From positions 248,001-312,000 of the forward strand of contig JAEZYP010000044.1 in NCBI GenBank assembly GCA_023418995.1: 64,000 nt of DNA, read 5' to 3'. Numbering within the stretch: position 1 is the first letter of the stretch; every line of letters starts with the position of its first letter. Made by a program: the position numbers and the translations under genes. The stretch is from Bacillota bacterium (GTDB taxonomy: Bacteria; Bacillota; Clostridia; Oscillospirales; Acutalibacteraceae). Below are positions 1 to 7,894 of this stretch, one piece after another. A model generated the notes under the pieces. It was given only the letters and a program-made list of their open reading frames with translations, did no database searches and was not told the origin of the DNA.

Positions 1-1
1 A

Positions 2-421
2 TATCTGTGGCTTGCGGTTATTATCTTAGCGATCATAGCAGAAGCTGCCACGGTGCAGTTAGTCTCGATCTGGTTTGTTGTGGGCGGAATCGGTGCTTTA
101 GTTGCGACTCTGTGCGGCGCTGATTTATGGGTGTCGGTTTTGATTTTTATTCTGCTGACGGTATTGTCTTTGGTCTGTACCCGGCCGTTCATCCGAAAGC
201 TTTTGTCCTTTAAAAAGGAAGACACAAACGCGGGGCGATATATTGGAGAAGACGGCATTGTGATTGCCGAAATCAACAATACGCTTGGCGTTGGTCAGGT
301 AAAGGTGCGCGGAAGCGTATGGACCGCACGAAGCGAAGATAACACAGTCGTTCCTGCCGGCATAAGCGTAACCGTAAAATCAATCGAGGGTGTTAAACTC
401 ATTGTAGAGGTACAAAAATAA
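2..421 (+). CDS. NfeD-like membrane protein (5' end cut by window edge)
   Basis: The reading frame is open from base 2, so the start lies outside the window; a GTG at 53 is internal to the first membrane helix and unlikely to be the start. The visible part has two or three hydrophobic helices over the first ~60 residues, then a basic stretch and a small beta-rich C-terminal domain (about 70 residues) typical of the OB-fold of NfeD proteins. Known family: NfeD proteins partner with SPFH/flotillin scaffolds in membrane microdomains. The SPFH gene follows after 25 bp, which fits the classical NfeD-SPFH pair. No protease domain is present, so this is the short form. Confidence 0.85.
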   Translation, partial: YLWLAVIILAIIAEAATVQLVSIWFVVGGIGALVATLCGADLWVSVLIFILLTVLSLVCTRPFIRKLLSFKKEDTNAGRYIGEDGIVIAEINNTLGVGQVKVRGSVWTARSEDNTVVPAGISVTVKSIEGVKLIVEVQK

Positions 422-446
422 ATTATATTAGGAGGATATTAAAACT

Positions 447-1358
447 ATGGGTCCTGAAATATTTTTAATTGCTTTAATTATCATCGTGCTGATCATTGTC
501 ATTTCAAATATCAAGGTTGTTCCGCAGGCTCACGCCTATGTTATGGAACGCCTGGGCGCTTACAGCAGTACATGGTCAACCGGCCTTCATGTAAAGATTC
601 CTTTTGTTGATAAAATTTCAAGGAAGGTATCCTTGAAGGAGCAGGTTATTGATTTTCCACCGCAGCCGGTTATAACCAAGGATAATGTAACCATGCAGAT
701 TGATACGGTCGTTTATTTTCAGATTACCGACCCGAAGCTTTATGCCTACGGTGTGGAGCGTCCGGTTTCCGCGATTGAAAATCTGTCCGCAACTACGCTT
801 CGTAATATCATCGGTGAGCTGGAGCTTGATCATACGCTGACATCCCGCGATGTTATCAATACAAAAATCCGCATTACTCTTGATGAAGCGACGGATGCCT
901 GGGGTATTAAAGTAAACCGTGTGGAATTGAAAAATATTGTGCCGCCGAGAGAAATTCAGGAATCTATGGAAAAGCAAATGAAGGCTGAGCGGGAACGCCG
1001 CGCTCAAATTTTAACGGCGGAAGGTGAAAAAAGCAGCGCGATTTTGATTGCAGAAGGCGAGAAGGAATCTGCTATCCTGCGCGCGGAAGCGGTAAAAGAG
1101 ACAAAAATTCGCGAGGCTCAGGGTGAGGCGGAAGCAATCCTGCTTGTACAGCAATCCCTTGCGGATAGTATCAAGCTTCTCAATCAAGCAAATCCGAACG
1201 ACAAGGTTATCGCAATCAAGAGTCTGGAGGCTTTCGGCAAAGCGGCGGATGGCAGGGCAACAAAGCTGATTATTCCTTCCAACATCCAATCCTTTGCAGG
1301 TTTGGCGGCTTCCATTAAGGAATTGGTATCGGATATTCCCAATAACTCGAATGAATAA
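447..1358 (+). CDS. SPFH/stomatin-like membrane scaffold protein
   Basis: 303 residues. An N-terminal membrane helix (about residues 3-22, rich in Ile/Leu/Val) precedes an SPFH (band-7) domain at about 25-190, then an Ala/Glu-rich coiled coil (about 175-250, with repeats of AEGEK) and a short tail. This is the QmcA/paraslipin type: an inner-membrane-anchored oligomeric scaffold. ATG 447 has an AGGAGG ribosome site at 431-436. It is co-oriented with and 25 bp downstream of the NfeD gene, so they are probably one operon. The exact cellular role is not known from sequence. Confidence 0.9.
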   Translation: MGPEIFLIALIIIVLIIVISNIKVVPQAHAYVMERLGAYSSTWSTGLHVKIPFVDKISRKVSLKEQVIDFPPQPVITKDNVTMQIDTVVYFQITDPKLYAYGVERPVSAIENLSATTLRNIIGELELDHTLTSRDVINTKIRITLDEATDAWGIKVNRVELKNIVPPREIQESMEKQMKAERERRAQILTAEGEKSSAILIAEGEKESAILRAEAVKETKIREAQGEAEAILLVQQSLADSIKLLNQANPNDKVIAIKSLEAFGKAADGRATKLIIPSNIQSFAGLAASIKELVSDIPNNSNE

Positions 1359-1440
1359 TGACATAATCAACAATTTTATTGATTCCTTTGATGCTACATC
1401 ACATTAACTAAACAAAATTAAACTTTTGGCTTTTCATCTA

Positions 1441-1469
1441 TTGAATTTACTGCCATAATCACCTACAAT
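1441..1469 (+). promoter_or_regulatory. SigA-type promoter for the purE leader
   Basis: TTGAAT at 1441-1446 and TACAAT at 1464-1469 are separated by 17 bp, a good housekeeping promoter. Predicted transcription start is near 1476, 26 nt before the small leader ORF. This is the only evident promoter between the SPFH gene and purE. Confidence 0.65.
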
Positions 1470-1501
1470 AAATATAGAATGTGTTTTGGGAGGTAAGTGC
1501 A

Positions 1502-1597
1502 ATGACAGTATCTTCCGTTGTAAAAAACAGTGGAGATTGTGCTGCAAACTGCCTTATTGCGTCAATCTTTACCATTAAAATCCAGGCTACGATGTAG
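1502..1597 (+). CDS. 31-residue leader peptide or small peptide gene upstream of purE
   Basis: ATG 1502 is preceded by a strong GGGAGG site (1488-1493) at normal spacing, downstream of a good promoter. The product has 31 residues: a polar start (MTVSSVVKNSGD), two cysteines at 13 and 17, and a hydrophobic second half ending QATM. The last codons and stop lie inside the 5' arm and loop of an intrinsic terminator (1585-1619). Two readings fit: a translated leader whose ribosome position controls the terminator before purE, or an independent tiny peptide gene with its own terminator. No run of one amino acid codon is present, so classical amino acid attenuation is not indicated. I recognise no family. 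Confidence 0.5.
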   Translation: MTVSSVVKNSGDCAANCLIASIFTIKIQATM

Positions 1598-1619
1598 ATT
1601 CGTCGTAGCCTCTTTTTTT
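1585..1619 (+). terminator. Intrinsic terminator between leader ORF and purE
   Basis: GGCTACGA (1585-1592) pairs perfectly with TCGTAGCC (1603-1610) around a 10-nt loop, followed by TCTTTTTTT. It sits between the only visible promoter and purE, so transcription of the pur operon should depend on readthrough. A second inverted repeat (TTTTTTGG-TAAA-CCAAAAAA, to about 1632) folds the U-tract onto downstream A residues. Confidence 0.75.
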
Positions 1620-1653
1620 GGTAAACCAAAAAATAGTTTTAGGAGTGTGCAAA

Positions 1654-2157
1654 ATGGCAGTAAAAAAAGTAGCAGTCATTATGGGCAGCGACAGCGATTT
1701 CGCGGTAGTTGCTCCCGCAATAAAGAGGCTGAAATCTTTTCATGTTCCGGTTGAGGTTCATGTGATGTCGGCTCACCGTACCCCTGAGGCGGCCGCGGCG
1801 TTTTCCGCTTCCGCTGCGGAAAACGGATTCGGCGTCGTTATTGCCGCGGCAGGCAAAGCAGCGCATCTGGCAGGTGTTCTGGCGGCTCATACCACGTTGC
1901 CGGTTATTGGAATTCCGGTTAAATCCTCGACACTCGATGGTCTGGATGCCTTGCTGGCAACAGTTCAGATGCCAAGCGGAATTCCTGTGGCAACCGTTGC
2001 GATTGACGGTGCGGAAAATGCGGCAATATTGGCGGCACAGATACTGGCATTGTCGGACAATTCCCTTGCGGCCCAGCTTGCGGATATGAAAAAACAAATG
2101 GCACAGGGAGTAGAAGAAAAAGACAAAGCGCTTCAGGCAAAAGTACAGGAGTTATGA
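1654..2157 (+). CDS. purE: N5-carboxyaminoimidazole ribonucleotide mutase
   Basis: 167 residues from ATG 1654, chosen because AGGAG (1641-1645) lies just upstream; the frame is open further upstream only through the terminator. PurE moves the carboxyl group of N5-CAIR to give CAIR in de novo purine synthesis. GSDSD at residues 11-15, SAHRTP at 39-44 and the AGKAAHLAG loop near 70 match the family. The length and motifs look like the class I mutase, which needs N5-CAIR made by PurK; no purK gene is in this window. First gene of purE-M-N-(IMP cyclohydrolase)-(AICARFT)-D. Confidence 0.95.
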   Translation: MAVKKVAVIMGSDSDFAVVAPAIKRLKSFHVPVEVHVMSAHRTPEAAAAFSASAAENGFGVVIAAAGKAAHLAGVLAAHTTLPVIGIPVKSSTLDGLDALLATVQMPSGIPVATVAIDGAENAAILAAQILALSDNSLAAQLADMKKQMAQGVEEKDKALQAKVQEL

Positions 2158-2188
2158 GCATCAAATAAGAATATATGGGGGATCTTAC

Positions 2189-3223
2189 ATGAAAAGCTTC
2201 AGCGAGAGTTACAAATCGGCCGGAGTCGATGTTACAGCCGGGTATAAAGCGGTTGAGCTTATGAAAAACCATGTTGCCCGAACCAATATTCCAGGGGTGG
2301 TTTCCGGACTCGGGGGATTCGGTGGTCTTTTTCAGCCGGATTTAACCGATATGAAAACACCGGTATTTGTCAGCGGCACCGACGGCGTTGGAACGAAATT
2401 AAAAATTGCCTTTTTAATGGACAAGCATGACACCATTGGAATTGATTGTGTCGCGATGTGCGTCAACGATGTTGTCTGCTGTGGCGCAAAGCCGCTGTTC
2501 TTCCTGGATTATTTAGCAGTGGGGAAGAATTATCCTGAGAGAATCGCGCAGATTGTTTCCGGTGTCGCGGACGGATGCGTACAGTCAAGCTGCGCCCTTG
2601 TCGGAGGGGAAACTGCTGAAATGCCCGGATTTTACCCCATTGATGAATATGATTTAGCCGGTTTCTCCGTTGGTATGGTTGATCGGGAGAAAATCATTGA
2701 TGGCTCTCAAATTCAGGAGGGGGACGCGTTAATCGGTTTACAGTCCTCCGGTATCCATTCGAACGGATTTTCTTTGGTTCGCAAGGCATTCAATGTGAGT
2801 GAAAAAAACATATCCATGCATATCAGCGAATTGGGTTGCACCCTTGGCGAAGAGCTTTTAACTCCGACAAAGATTTATGTTAAACCGGTATTGGCGTTGA
2901 AAGAGAAAATTAACATAAAAGCGATTTCTCATATCACCGGAGGCGGATTTTTTGAGAATATCCCGCGTATGCTCAAACCGAATACGACCGCGAAAATTGA
3001 GCTGGCTTCTTTACCGAAGCTGCCGGTGTTTTCTCTTTTACAGCGTCAGGGAAATATTCCGGAGAGGGATATGTACAATACGTTTAATATGGGGATTGGA
3101 ATGTGCATGGCAGTTGCGAAGGAACAGGCAAACCAGGCGGTAGAAGAGCTGAACGCAATGGGTGAACATGCTTACGTAATCGGCAATGTTGTTTCCGGCG
3201 GGGAAGGCGTGTCTCTATGCTGA
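2189..3223 (+). CDS. purM: Phosphoribosylformylglycinamidine cyclo-ligase (AIR synthetase)
   Basis: 344 residues, the usual length. PurM closes the imidazole ring, converting FGAM plus ATP to AIR in the cytoplasm. The PurM/PurL family signature SGTDGVGTKL is at about residues 62-71, GGETAEMPGFY at about 146, and the C-terminal AIRS domain carries HITGGGFFENIPR near 244. ATG 2189 follows a GGGGGATC ribosome site. The 3' end overlaps purN by 7 nt, which suggests translational coupling. Confidence 0.97.
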   Translation: MKSFSESYKSAGVDVTAGYKAVELMKNHVARTNIPGVVSGLGGFGGLFQPDLTDMKTPVFVSGTDGVGTKLKIAFLMDKHDTIGIDCVAMCVNDVVCCGAKPLFFLDYLAVGKNYPERIAQIVSGVADGCVQSSCALVGGETAEMPGFYPIDEYDLAGFSVGMVDREKIIDGSQIQEGDALIGLQSSGIHSNGFSLVRKAFNVSEKNISMHISELGCTLGEELLTPTKIYVKPVLALKEKINIKAISHITGGGFFENIPRMLKPNTTAKIELASLPKLPVFSLLQRQGNIPERDMYNTFNMGIGMCMAVAKEQANQAVEELNAMGEHAYVIGNVVSGGEGVSLC

Positions 3224-3843
3224 ACATTGCCGTTTTGGTTTCAGGCGGCGGCACCAATCTGCAGGCACTGATTGACGCCCAGGCGAGGGCTGAAATTCCC
3301 GGTGGGCAGCTTGCGCTTGTCGTTTCCAGCAAAACGGATGCGTTTGCGCTCGACCGCGCCCAAAAAGCCGGAATAAAAGCGGAGGTCTTACTGCGGAAAC
3401 AGTTTACGGAACAGAAGGATTATGATGAAGCCCTCTTATCGTTATTGGATATTTATAAAATTGATTTGATTGTGCTTGCCGGTTTTATGACGATTATAAG
3501 CGATCGAGTCATCCGTCATTATGATAATAAAATAATCAACGTCCATCCGGCGTTGATTCCTTCCTTTTGCGGAGAAGGATTTTACGGCTTACGGGTTCAC
3601 GAGGCGGTATTGCAAAGGGGCGTCAAGCTGACAGGAGCTACGGTTCATTTTGTCAATGAAGTCTGCGATGGCGGACCGGTCATCCTCCAAAAAGCGGTTG
3701 AAGTACAACCGGATGACACACCGGAGCTGCTGCAGCGCAGGGTAATGGAACAGGCGGAGTGGAAGCTGCTTCCCCAAGCGGTTGCACTCTTTTGTGAAGG
3801 GAAAATACTTGTGGAGAACGGGAAAACAAGAATAAAGGAGTAA
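3217..3843 (+). CDS. purN: Phosphoribosylglycinamide formyltransferase (GAR transformylase 1)
   Basis: 208 residues. PurN transfers a formyl group from 10-formyl-tetrahydrofolate to GAR. The catalytic set is visible: N108 and H110 in INVHPALIPSF and D151 in CDGGPVI, matching N106, H108 and D144 of the E. coli enzyme. The start ATG 3217 lies inside the end of purM (7-nt overlap). The product is folate-dependent, so this organism uses folate chemistry at the GAR step. Confidence 0.97.
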   Translation: MLNIAVLVSGGGTNLQALIDAQARAEIPGGQLALVVSSKTDAFALDRAQKAGIKAEVLLRKQFTEQKDYDEALLSLLDIYKIDLIVLAGFMTIISDRVIRHYDNKIINVHPALIPSFCGEGFYGLRVHEAVLQRGVKLTGATVHFVNEVCDGGPVILQKAVEVQPDDTPELLQRRVMEQAEWKLLPQAVALFCEGKILVENGKTRIKE

Positions 3844-3848
3844 GAATT

Positions 3849-4553
3849 GTGGAGATTAAGGATATTCAGAAGGAATTAAGCGAAAATCCATACCCCGGTC
3901 GCGGAATTATTCTCGGCAGAAGCGAGGACGGCGAAAAAGCGGCGATTGCCTACTTTATTATGGGGCGCAGTGAGAACAGCCGCAATCGTATTTTTGTGGA
4001 AGACGGAAACGGAATAAAAACACAGGCCTTCGATCCGGAAAAATTGGAGGATCCATCTCTTATCATTTATTCTCCTGTGCGTGTTCTTGGTCAGACGACG
4101 ATTGTTACCAACGGTGACCAGACCGATACGATTTATGAATTCATGAAGAATGAGAGAACCTTTGAAGCGGCGCTCCGTACCCGTACATTTGAGCCGGATG
4201 GTCCGAACTTTACTCCCAGAATTTCCGGCTTGGTTGATGTTGACGGCGATTATAAGCTCTCCATTTTGAAGAGTGCCGAAGGGAATTCAGATTCAGCTCA
4301 CCGCTATTTCTTTGAATATGATTCTCCAGTCAGCGGTCAGGGACATTTTATCCATACATATGAAGGAGACGGAAATCCGCTTCCGTCCTACGAAGGAGAA
4401 CCTACACTGGTTGACATCAAGGGAGATATCGACTTTTTTACGGAAACCATTTGGAAAAGCCTGAATGCAGAAAATAAGGTTTCCTTGTTTACCAGATTTA
4501 TTGACATTAAAACCGGAAAATCGGAAACCAGAATCAGGAATAAGAATCAATAA
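3849..4553 (+). CDS. Stand-alone IMP cyclohydrolase (PurO-like family)
   Basis: 234 residues from GTG 3849, five bases after purN. It resembles the IMP cyclohydrolase-like family (Pfam PF07826) that includes archaeal PurO: the start NPYPGRGIILGRSEDG, then GRSENSRNR and later GPNFTPRISG are family-like. It should close the second purine ring, FAICAR to IMP. In most bacteria this activity is the N-terminal domain of bifunctional PurH; here the following gene lacks that domain, so the two activities are split. Identification is from sequence character and context, without a database search. Confidence 0.85.
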   Translation: MEIKDIQKELSENPYPGRGIILGRSEDGEKAAIAYFIMGRSENSRNRIFVEDGNGIKTQAFDPEKLEDPSLIIYSPVRVLGQTTIVTNGDQTDTIYEFMKNERTFEAALRTRTFEPDGPNFTPRISGLVDVDGDYKLSILKSAEGNSDSAHRYFFEYDSPVSGQGHFIHTYEGDGNPLPSYEGEPTLVDIKGDIDFFTETIWKSLNAENKVSLFTRFIDIKTGKSETRIRNKNQ

Positions 4554-4569
4554 TCAGGAGGTAGCAGAA

Positions 4570-5748
4570 ATGTCAAACGAGCTTACATTAAAGTACGGCT
4601 GCAATCCAAATCAGAAGCCGTCTCGGATTTTTATGCAGGACGGCAGCGAATTGCCGATTCAGGTTTTAAACGGAAAGCCGGGATATATTAATTTTCTGGA
4701 TGCTTTTAACAGCTGGCAGCTGGTTCAGGAATTAAAAAGAGCTACCGGACTTCCTGCAGCCGCTTCGTTTAAGCATGTCAGTCCGGCTGGAGCCGCCGTT
4801 GCCTCCGAGCTGTCCGACACCTTGAAAAAAGTCTATTTTGTTGATGATCTGGAGCTTTCGCCGTTGGCAAGCGCCTACGCGATGGCGAGAGGTGCGGACA
4901 GAATGTCCTCTTATGGTGACTGGATTGCTTTATCCGATGTCTGCGACAAGCAGACCGCGACCTTAATCGCCCGCGAAGTGTCGGACGGCATCATTGCTCC
5001 CGGCTACACCGACGAAGCCCTGGAAATCCTGAAGGCTAAGCGCAAGGGTACCTACAATATCGTAACAATGGATATTAATTATCAACCAAACCCGATTGAA
5101 CGTAAGGATGTCTACGGAATCACCTTTGAGCAGGGAAGAAATGAATTCCTGATTGACGAGGCGCTTCTTTCAAATCTTGTTACGGAAAATAAGGCAATTC
5201 CTAATTTCGCGAAACGCGATTTACTGATATCCCTCATCACCTTGAAATACACACAGTCAAACTCCGTCTGTTACGCGAAGGGCGGTCAGGTGATTGGTGT
5301 CGGCGCGGGGCAGCAGTCCAGAATCCACTGCACCCGTTTGGCCGGAAACAAGGCGGATATCTGGCATTTACGCCAGCATCCGAAGGTGATTGGCTTGAAA
5401 TTTAAGGAAGACATTCGTCGCCCGGACCGCGATAATACCATTGATATCTACATTTCGGACGAGTATATGGACGTTTTACAGGAAGGCACATGGCAAAATC
5501 TGTTTGCGGAAAAGCCGGAAGTTTTTACCCGCGAAGAGAAGTGCGCGTGGCTTGAAACCTTGACCGATGTGTCTCTCGGCTCCGACGCGTTTTTCCCGTT
5601 TGGCGACAATATAGAGCGCGCTCATAAAACCGGTGTAAAGTATATTGCAGAGCCGGGTGGTTCAATCCGTGACGATCATGTGATTGATACCTGCAACAAA
5701 TATCAAATAGCAATGGCTTTCACCGGGATGAGACTGTTCCACCATTAA
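4570..5748 (+). CDS. purH: AICAR formyltransferase, single-domain PurH C-terminal type
   Basis: 392 residues from ATG 4570, which has CAGGAGGT just upstream. It converts AICAR to FAICAR using 10-formyl-tetrahydrofolate. The sequence starts directly in the transformylase fold (LKYGCNPNQKPSR), with AASFKHVSPAGAA near residue 72 and GVGAGQQSRIHCTRLA near 241, both transformylase substrate-binding motifs. The N-terminal IMP cyclohydrolase (MGS-like) domain of normal ~510-residue PurH is absent; the neighbouring gene supplies it. Its stop codon shares a base with an ATG at 5748 that is in frame with purD but is not the preferred start. Confidence 0.9.
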   Translation: MSNELTLKYGCNPNQKPSRIFMQDGSELPIQVLNGKPGYINFLDAFNSWQLVQELKRATGLPAAASFKHVSPAGAAVASELSDTLKKVYFVDDLELSPLASAYAMARGADRMSSYGDWIALSDVCDKQTATLIAREVSDGIIAPGYTDEALEILKAKRKGTYNIVTMDINYQPNPIERKDVYGITFEQGRNEFLIDEALLSNLVTENKAIPNFAKRDLLISLITLKYTQSNSVCYAKGGQVIGVGAGQQSRIHCTRLAGNKADIWHLRQHPKVIGLKFKEDIRRPDRDNTIDIYISDEYMDVLQEGTWQNLFAEKPEVFTREEKCAWLETLTDVSLGSDAFFPFGDNIERAHKTGVKYIAEPGGSIRDDHVIDTCNKYQIAMAFTGMRLFHH

Positions 5749-5789
5749 TGTCAATCCAAAAGAATCAGAAAACAGGAGCGAAATCGAAC

Positions 5790-7055
5790 ATGAAGATATT
5801 GGTAATCGGCGGGGGAGGCCGTGAGCACGCAATTATTCGCAAGCTGAAGGAGAGCCCCCGCATCACAGAGTTATATTGCGCACCCGGAAACGGCGGTATC
5901 TCCAAAGACGCGGTGTGCTTGGATATCCCCGTAACAGATATTGACGGAGTTGTGAAGTTTTCCAAGGAAAAGCAAATTGATCTTGTTTTTGTCGCTCCGG
6001 ACGATCCGCTCGCGGCCGGAATGGTGGACGCTCTGGAAGCGGAAAATATTCCGGCTTTCGGGCCAAGAGCCAATGCGGCGATCATTGAAAGCAGCAAGGT
6101 GTTTTCCAAAGAGCTGATGAAACGGTACAATATCCCGACTGCGGGTTACGAAGTATTTGACCGTTCCGAAAAAGCAATCGAATATTTGAAATCACAGAAC
6201 AAATATCCAACCGTGATCAAGGCGGATGGTCTTGCGCTGGGCAAGGGTGTTATTATTGCCAAGAATTTCGATGAAGCACAGGACGCGGTAAAATCTATCA
6301 TGGAGAATAAAGTGTTCGGTGCCTCCGGAAACCAGATCGTAATCGAGGAATTTATTACCGGCCCAGAAGTATCGGTTTTGGCCTTTACAGACGGAAAATG
6401 TGTAAAACCGATGGTTTCCTCAAAAGACCATAAACGGGCGCTGGACAATGACCAGGGCTTGAATACCGGCGGCATGGGAACGATCAGCCCGAATCCATAC
6501 TATACGGAGGAAATCGCTGAAATCTGTATGAAAACTATTTTTCTGCCTACGATACATGCCATGAACGAAGAGGGTAGAGCATTTAAAGGCTGTTTATACT
6601 TTGGACTGATGATAACAAGTGAAGGCCCCAAGGTTATTGAATACAATTCCCGTTTTGGTGACCCGGAAACGCAGGTTGTCCTGCCAAGACTGAAAACGGA
6701 TTTTGTGGATATACTGATGGCGGTTGTCGAGGAGCGCCTTGAGGAACAGTCGATTGAATGGAGCCAGGAGTCCTGTGCCTGTGTGGTTATGGCATCCGGC
6801 GGCTATCCCGGAAAATACGCAAAGGGGATTGCAATCAGCGGTCTGAATGCTGCCGGTCAGGTTTCCGGTGCAACGGTTTACCACGCCGGCACGACCTGTA
6901 AAGGGAATCAGTTTTACACTAACGGCGGGCGTGTTTTAGGCGTAACCGCTTTGGGTAAAGGTCTGAATCAAGCATTGGAGCAAGCATATTGTGCGGTCGA
7001 TATGATTCATTTCGATGGGGCACATTACCGTCATGATATTGGCAAGATCAGTTGA
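5790..7055 (+). CDS. purD: Phosphoribosylamine-glycine ligase
   Basis: 421 residues from ATG 5790, chosen over ATG 5748 because CAGGAG (5773-5778) is well placed and the protein then starts with the family's MKILVIGGGGREHAI. PurD joins glycine to phosphoribosylamine with ATP (ATP-grasp fold). Seen: the N-domain glycine-rich loop at residues 6-10, ATP-grasp core with KADGLALGKGV near 140, and the metal/ATP segment EYNSRFGDPETQ near 283. It is the last gene of the pur operon and is followed by a strong terminator. Confidence 0.97.
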   Translation: MKILVIGGGGREHAIIRKLKESPRITELYCAPGNGGISKDAVCLDIPVTDIDGVVKFSKEKQIDLVFVAPDDPLAAGMVDALEAENIPAFGPRANAAIIESSKVFSKELMKRYNIPTAGYEVFDRSEKAIEYLKSQNKYPTVIKADGLALGKGVIIAKNFDEAQDAVKSIMENKVFGASGNQIVIEEFITGPEVSVLAFTDGKCVKPMVSSKDHKRALDNDQGLNTGGMGTISPNPYYTEEIAEICMKTIFLPTIHAMNEEGRAFKGCLYFGLMITSEGPKVIEYNSRFGDPETQVVLPRLKTDFVDILMAVVEERLEEQSIEWSQESCACVVMASGGYPGKYAKGIAISGLNAAGQVSGATVYHAGTTCKGNQFYTNGGRVLGVTALGKGLNQALEQAYCAVDMIHFDGAHYRHDIGKIS

Positions 7056-7075
7056 GAGAAATACACCCGCAAAAA

Positions 7076-7112
7076 GGGCGATACGGATTTTCCGTATCGC
7101 CCTAAACTTTTA
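7076..7112. terminator. Bidirectional terminator between purD and the minus-strand genes
   Basis: GGGCGATACGGA pairs with TCCGTATCGCCC around a 3-nt loop. On the minus strand the stem is followed by a U-run (complement of AAAAA at 7071-7075); on the plus strand the following tract is weaker (TAAACTTTT). Confidence 0.85.
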
Positions 7113-7121
7113 AATAGTTAA

Positions 7122-7421
7122 TTATTCAGCCAACGCTCTGGTGAGCCATGCATCCGCGATGTCAATTGCAAGATATAAGCTGTTTTTCTCGCTCGATTTT
7201 ACAATTTGCTTACGGGAGCGGATATTCTGGTCGGTATACATCAGCTGAACGGTAACACGGTCAGCAACATCAATATCCTGAACTTTTTTCTTGCTCTTTA
7301 TTTCAAGCTTTACAACATATTTGTCTTTCATGCTTCCGTAATAAATCACATCACCACAGCGCATTAAAGGCTTCCCTTTATAGCTGGGAAACTGTGTTGC
7401 GTCTTCCTTCTTATCATTCAT
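7122..7421 (-). CDS. Small conserved hypothetical protein (99 aa)
   Basis: 99 residues, charged (many Lys/Asp), no signal peptide and no membrane segment. The start follows GGAGGATGAATTA on the minus strand, a good ribosome site. The central part (YVVKLEIKSKKKVQDIDVADRV) reads like a beta strand followed by a helix. I do not recognise a named family. It lies 56 bp downstream of ireB on the same strand and may share its transcript. Nothing here supports a specific function. Confidence 0.6.
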   Translation of the reverse strand: MNDKKEDATQFPSYKGKPLMRCGDVIYYGSMKDKYVVKLEIKSKKKVQDIDVADRVTVQLMYTDQNIRSRKQIVKSSEKNSLYLAIDIADAWLTRALAE

Positions 7422-7477
7422 TAATTCATCCTCCTGTTATTCCATTGTACAGTGCCGCATCTTTTTAATGCTGTGAT

Positions 7478-7723
7478 TTACTCACCTAAATAAGATTTTA
7501 AGAGCACCTGTAAGAGCTCATCACGGTCTATCCTGCGAATAAGACTGCGTGCGTTGTTATGCGTGGTAATATACGTGGGGTCTTCCGAAAGAATGTAGCC
7601 GACAATCTGATTAATTGGGTTATACCCTTTTTCTTTCAAAGCATCATAAATGATCGTCAAAACATTTCGGATATCCTCTTCGCGGTCATTACCAAGTGAA
7701 AAAGTCATCGTCTTATCAAGCAT
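7478..7723 (-). CDS. ireB: IreB-family regulatory phosphoprotein
   Basis: 81 residues from the ATG at 7723-7721, which has GGAGGTG just upstream; an upstream in-frame extension to 7810 lacks a ribosome site. TMTFSLGNDREEDIRNVL, QIVGYILSEDPTYITTH and the ARSLIRRIDRDELL helix are diagnostic for IreB (UPF0297/YrzL). In Enterococcus IreB is phosphorylated by the Ser/Thr kinase IreK on an N-terminal threonine and lowers cephalosporin resistance; the DKTMTFS threonines are conserved here. In many Firmicutes it sits next to ruvX after alaS; here neither neighbour is present. Confidence 0.9.
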   Translation of the reverse strand: MLDKTMTFSLGNDREEDIRNVLTIIYDALKEKGYNPINQIVGYILSEDPTYITTHNNARSLIRRIDRDELLQVLLKSYLGE

Positions 7724-7894
7724 GGAAACACCTCCAATATTGTCATCATACAACATACACAAGATAAATTCAAGAACTATTTTATGAACGGAGAGCAAAA
7801 GTACAGACATAAAAAATACAATAATATGTCATTTTTCACGCCTGCTTCGTCCCAAAAAAACAAAATAAAACAAGCTTTTACATGTTAATCTGTT

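Noticed and set aside
1359..1653. Purine or PreQ1 riboswitch before purE
   Set aside because: The conserved purine-aptamer sequences could not be found; only a terminator and a small ORF are present.
4465..4569. Longer start for the AICAR transformylase that would overlap the cyclohydrolase gene
   Set aside because: The extra 35 residues are an out-of-frame reading of the upstream gene; ATG 4570 has a strong ribosome site.
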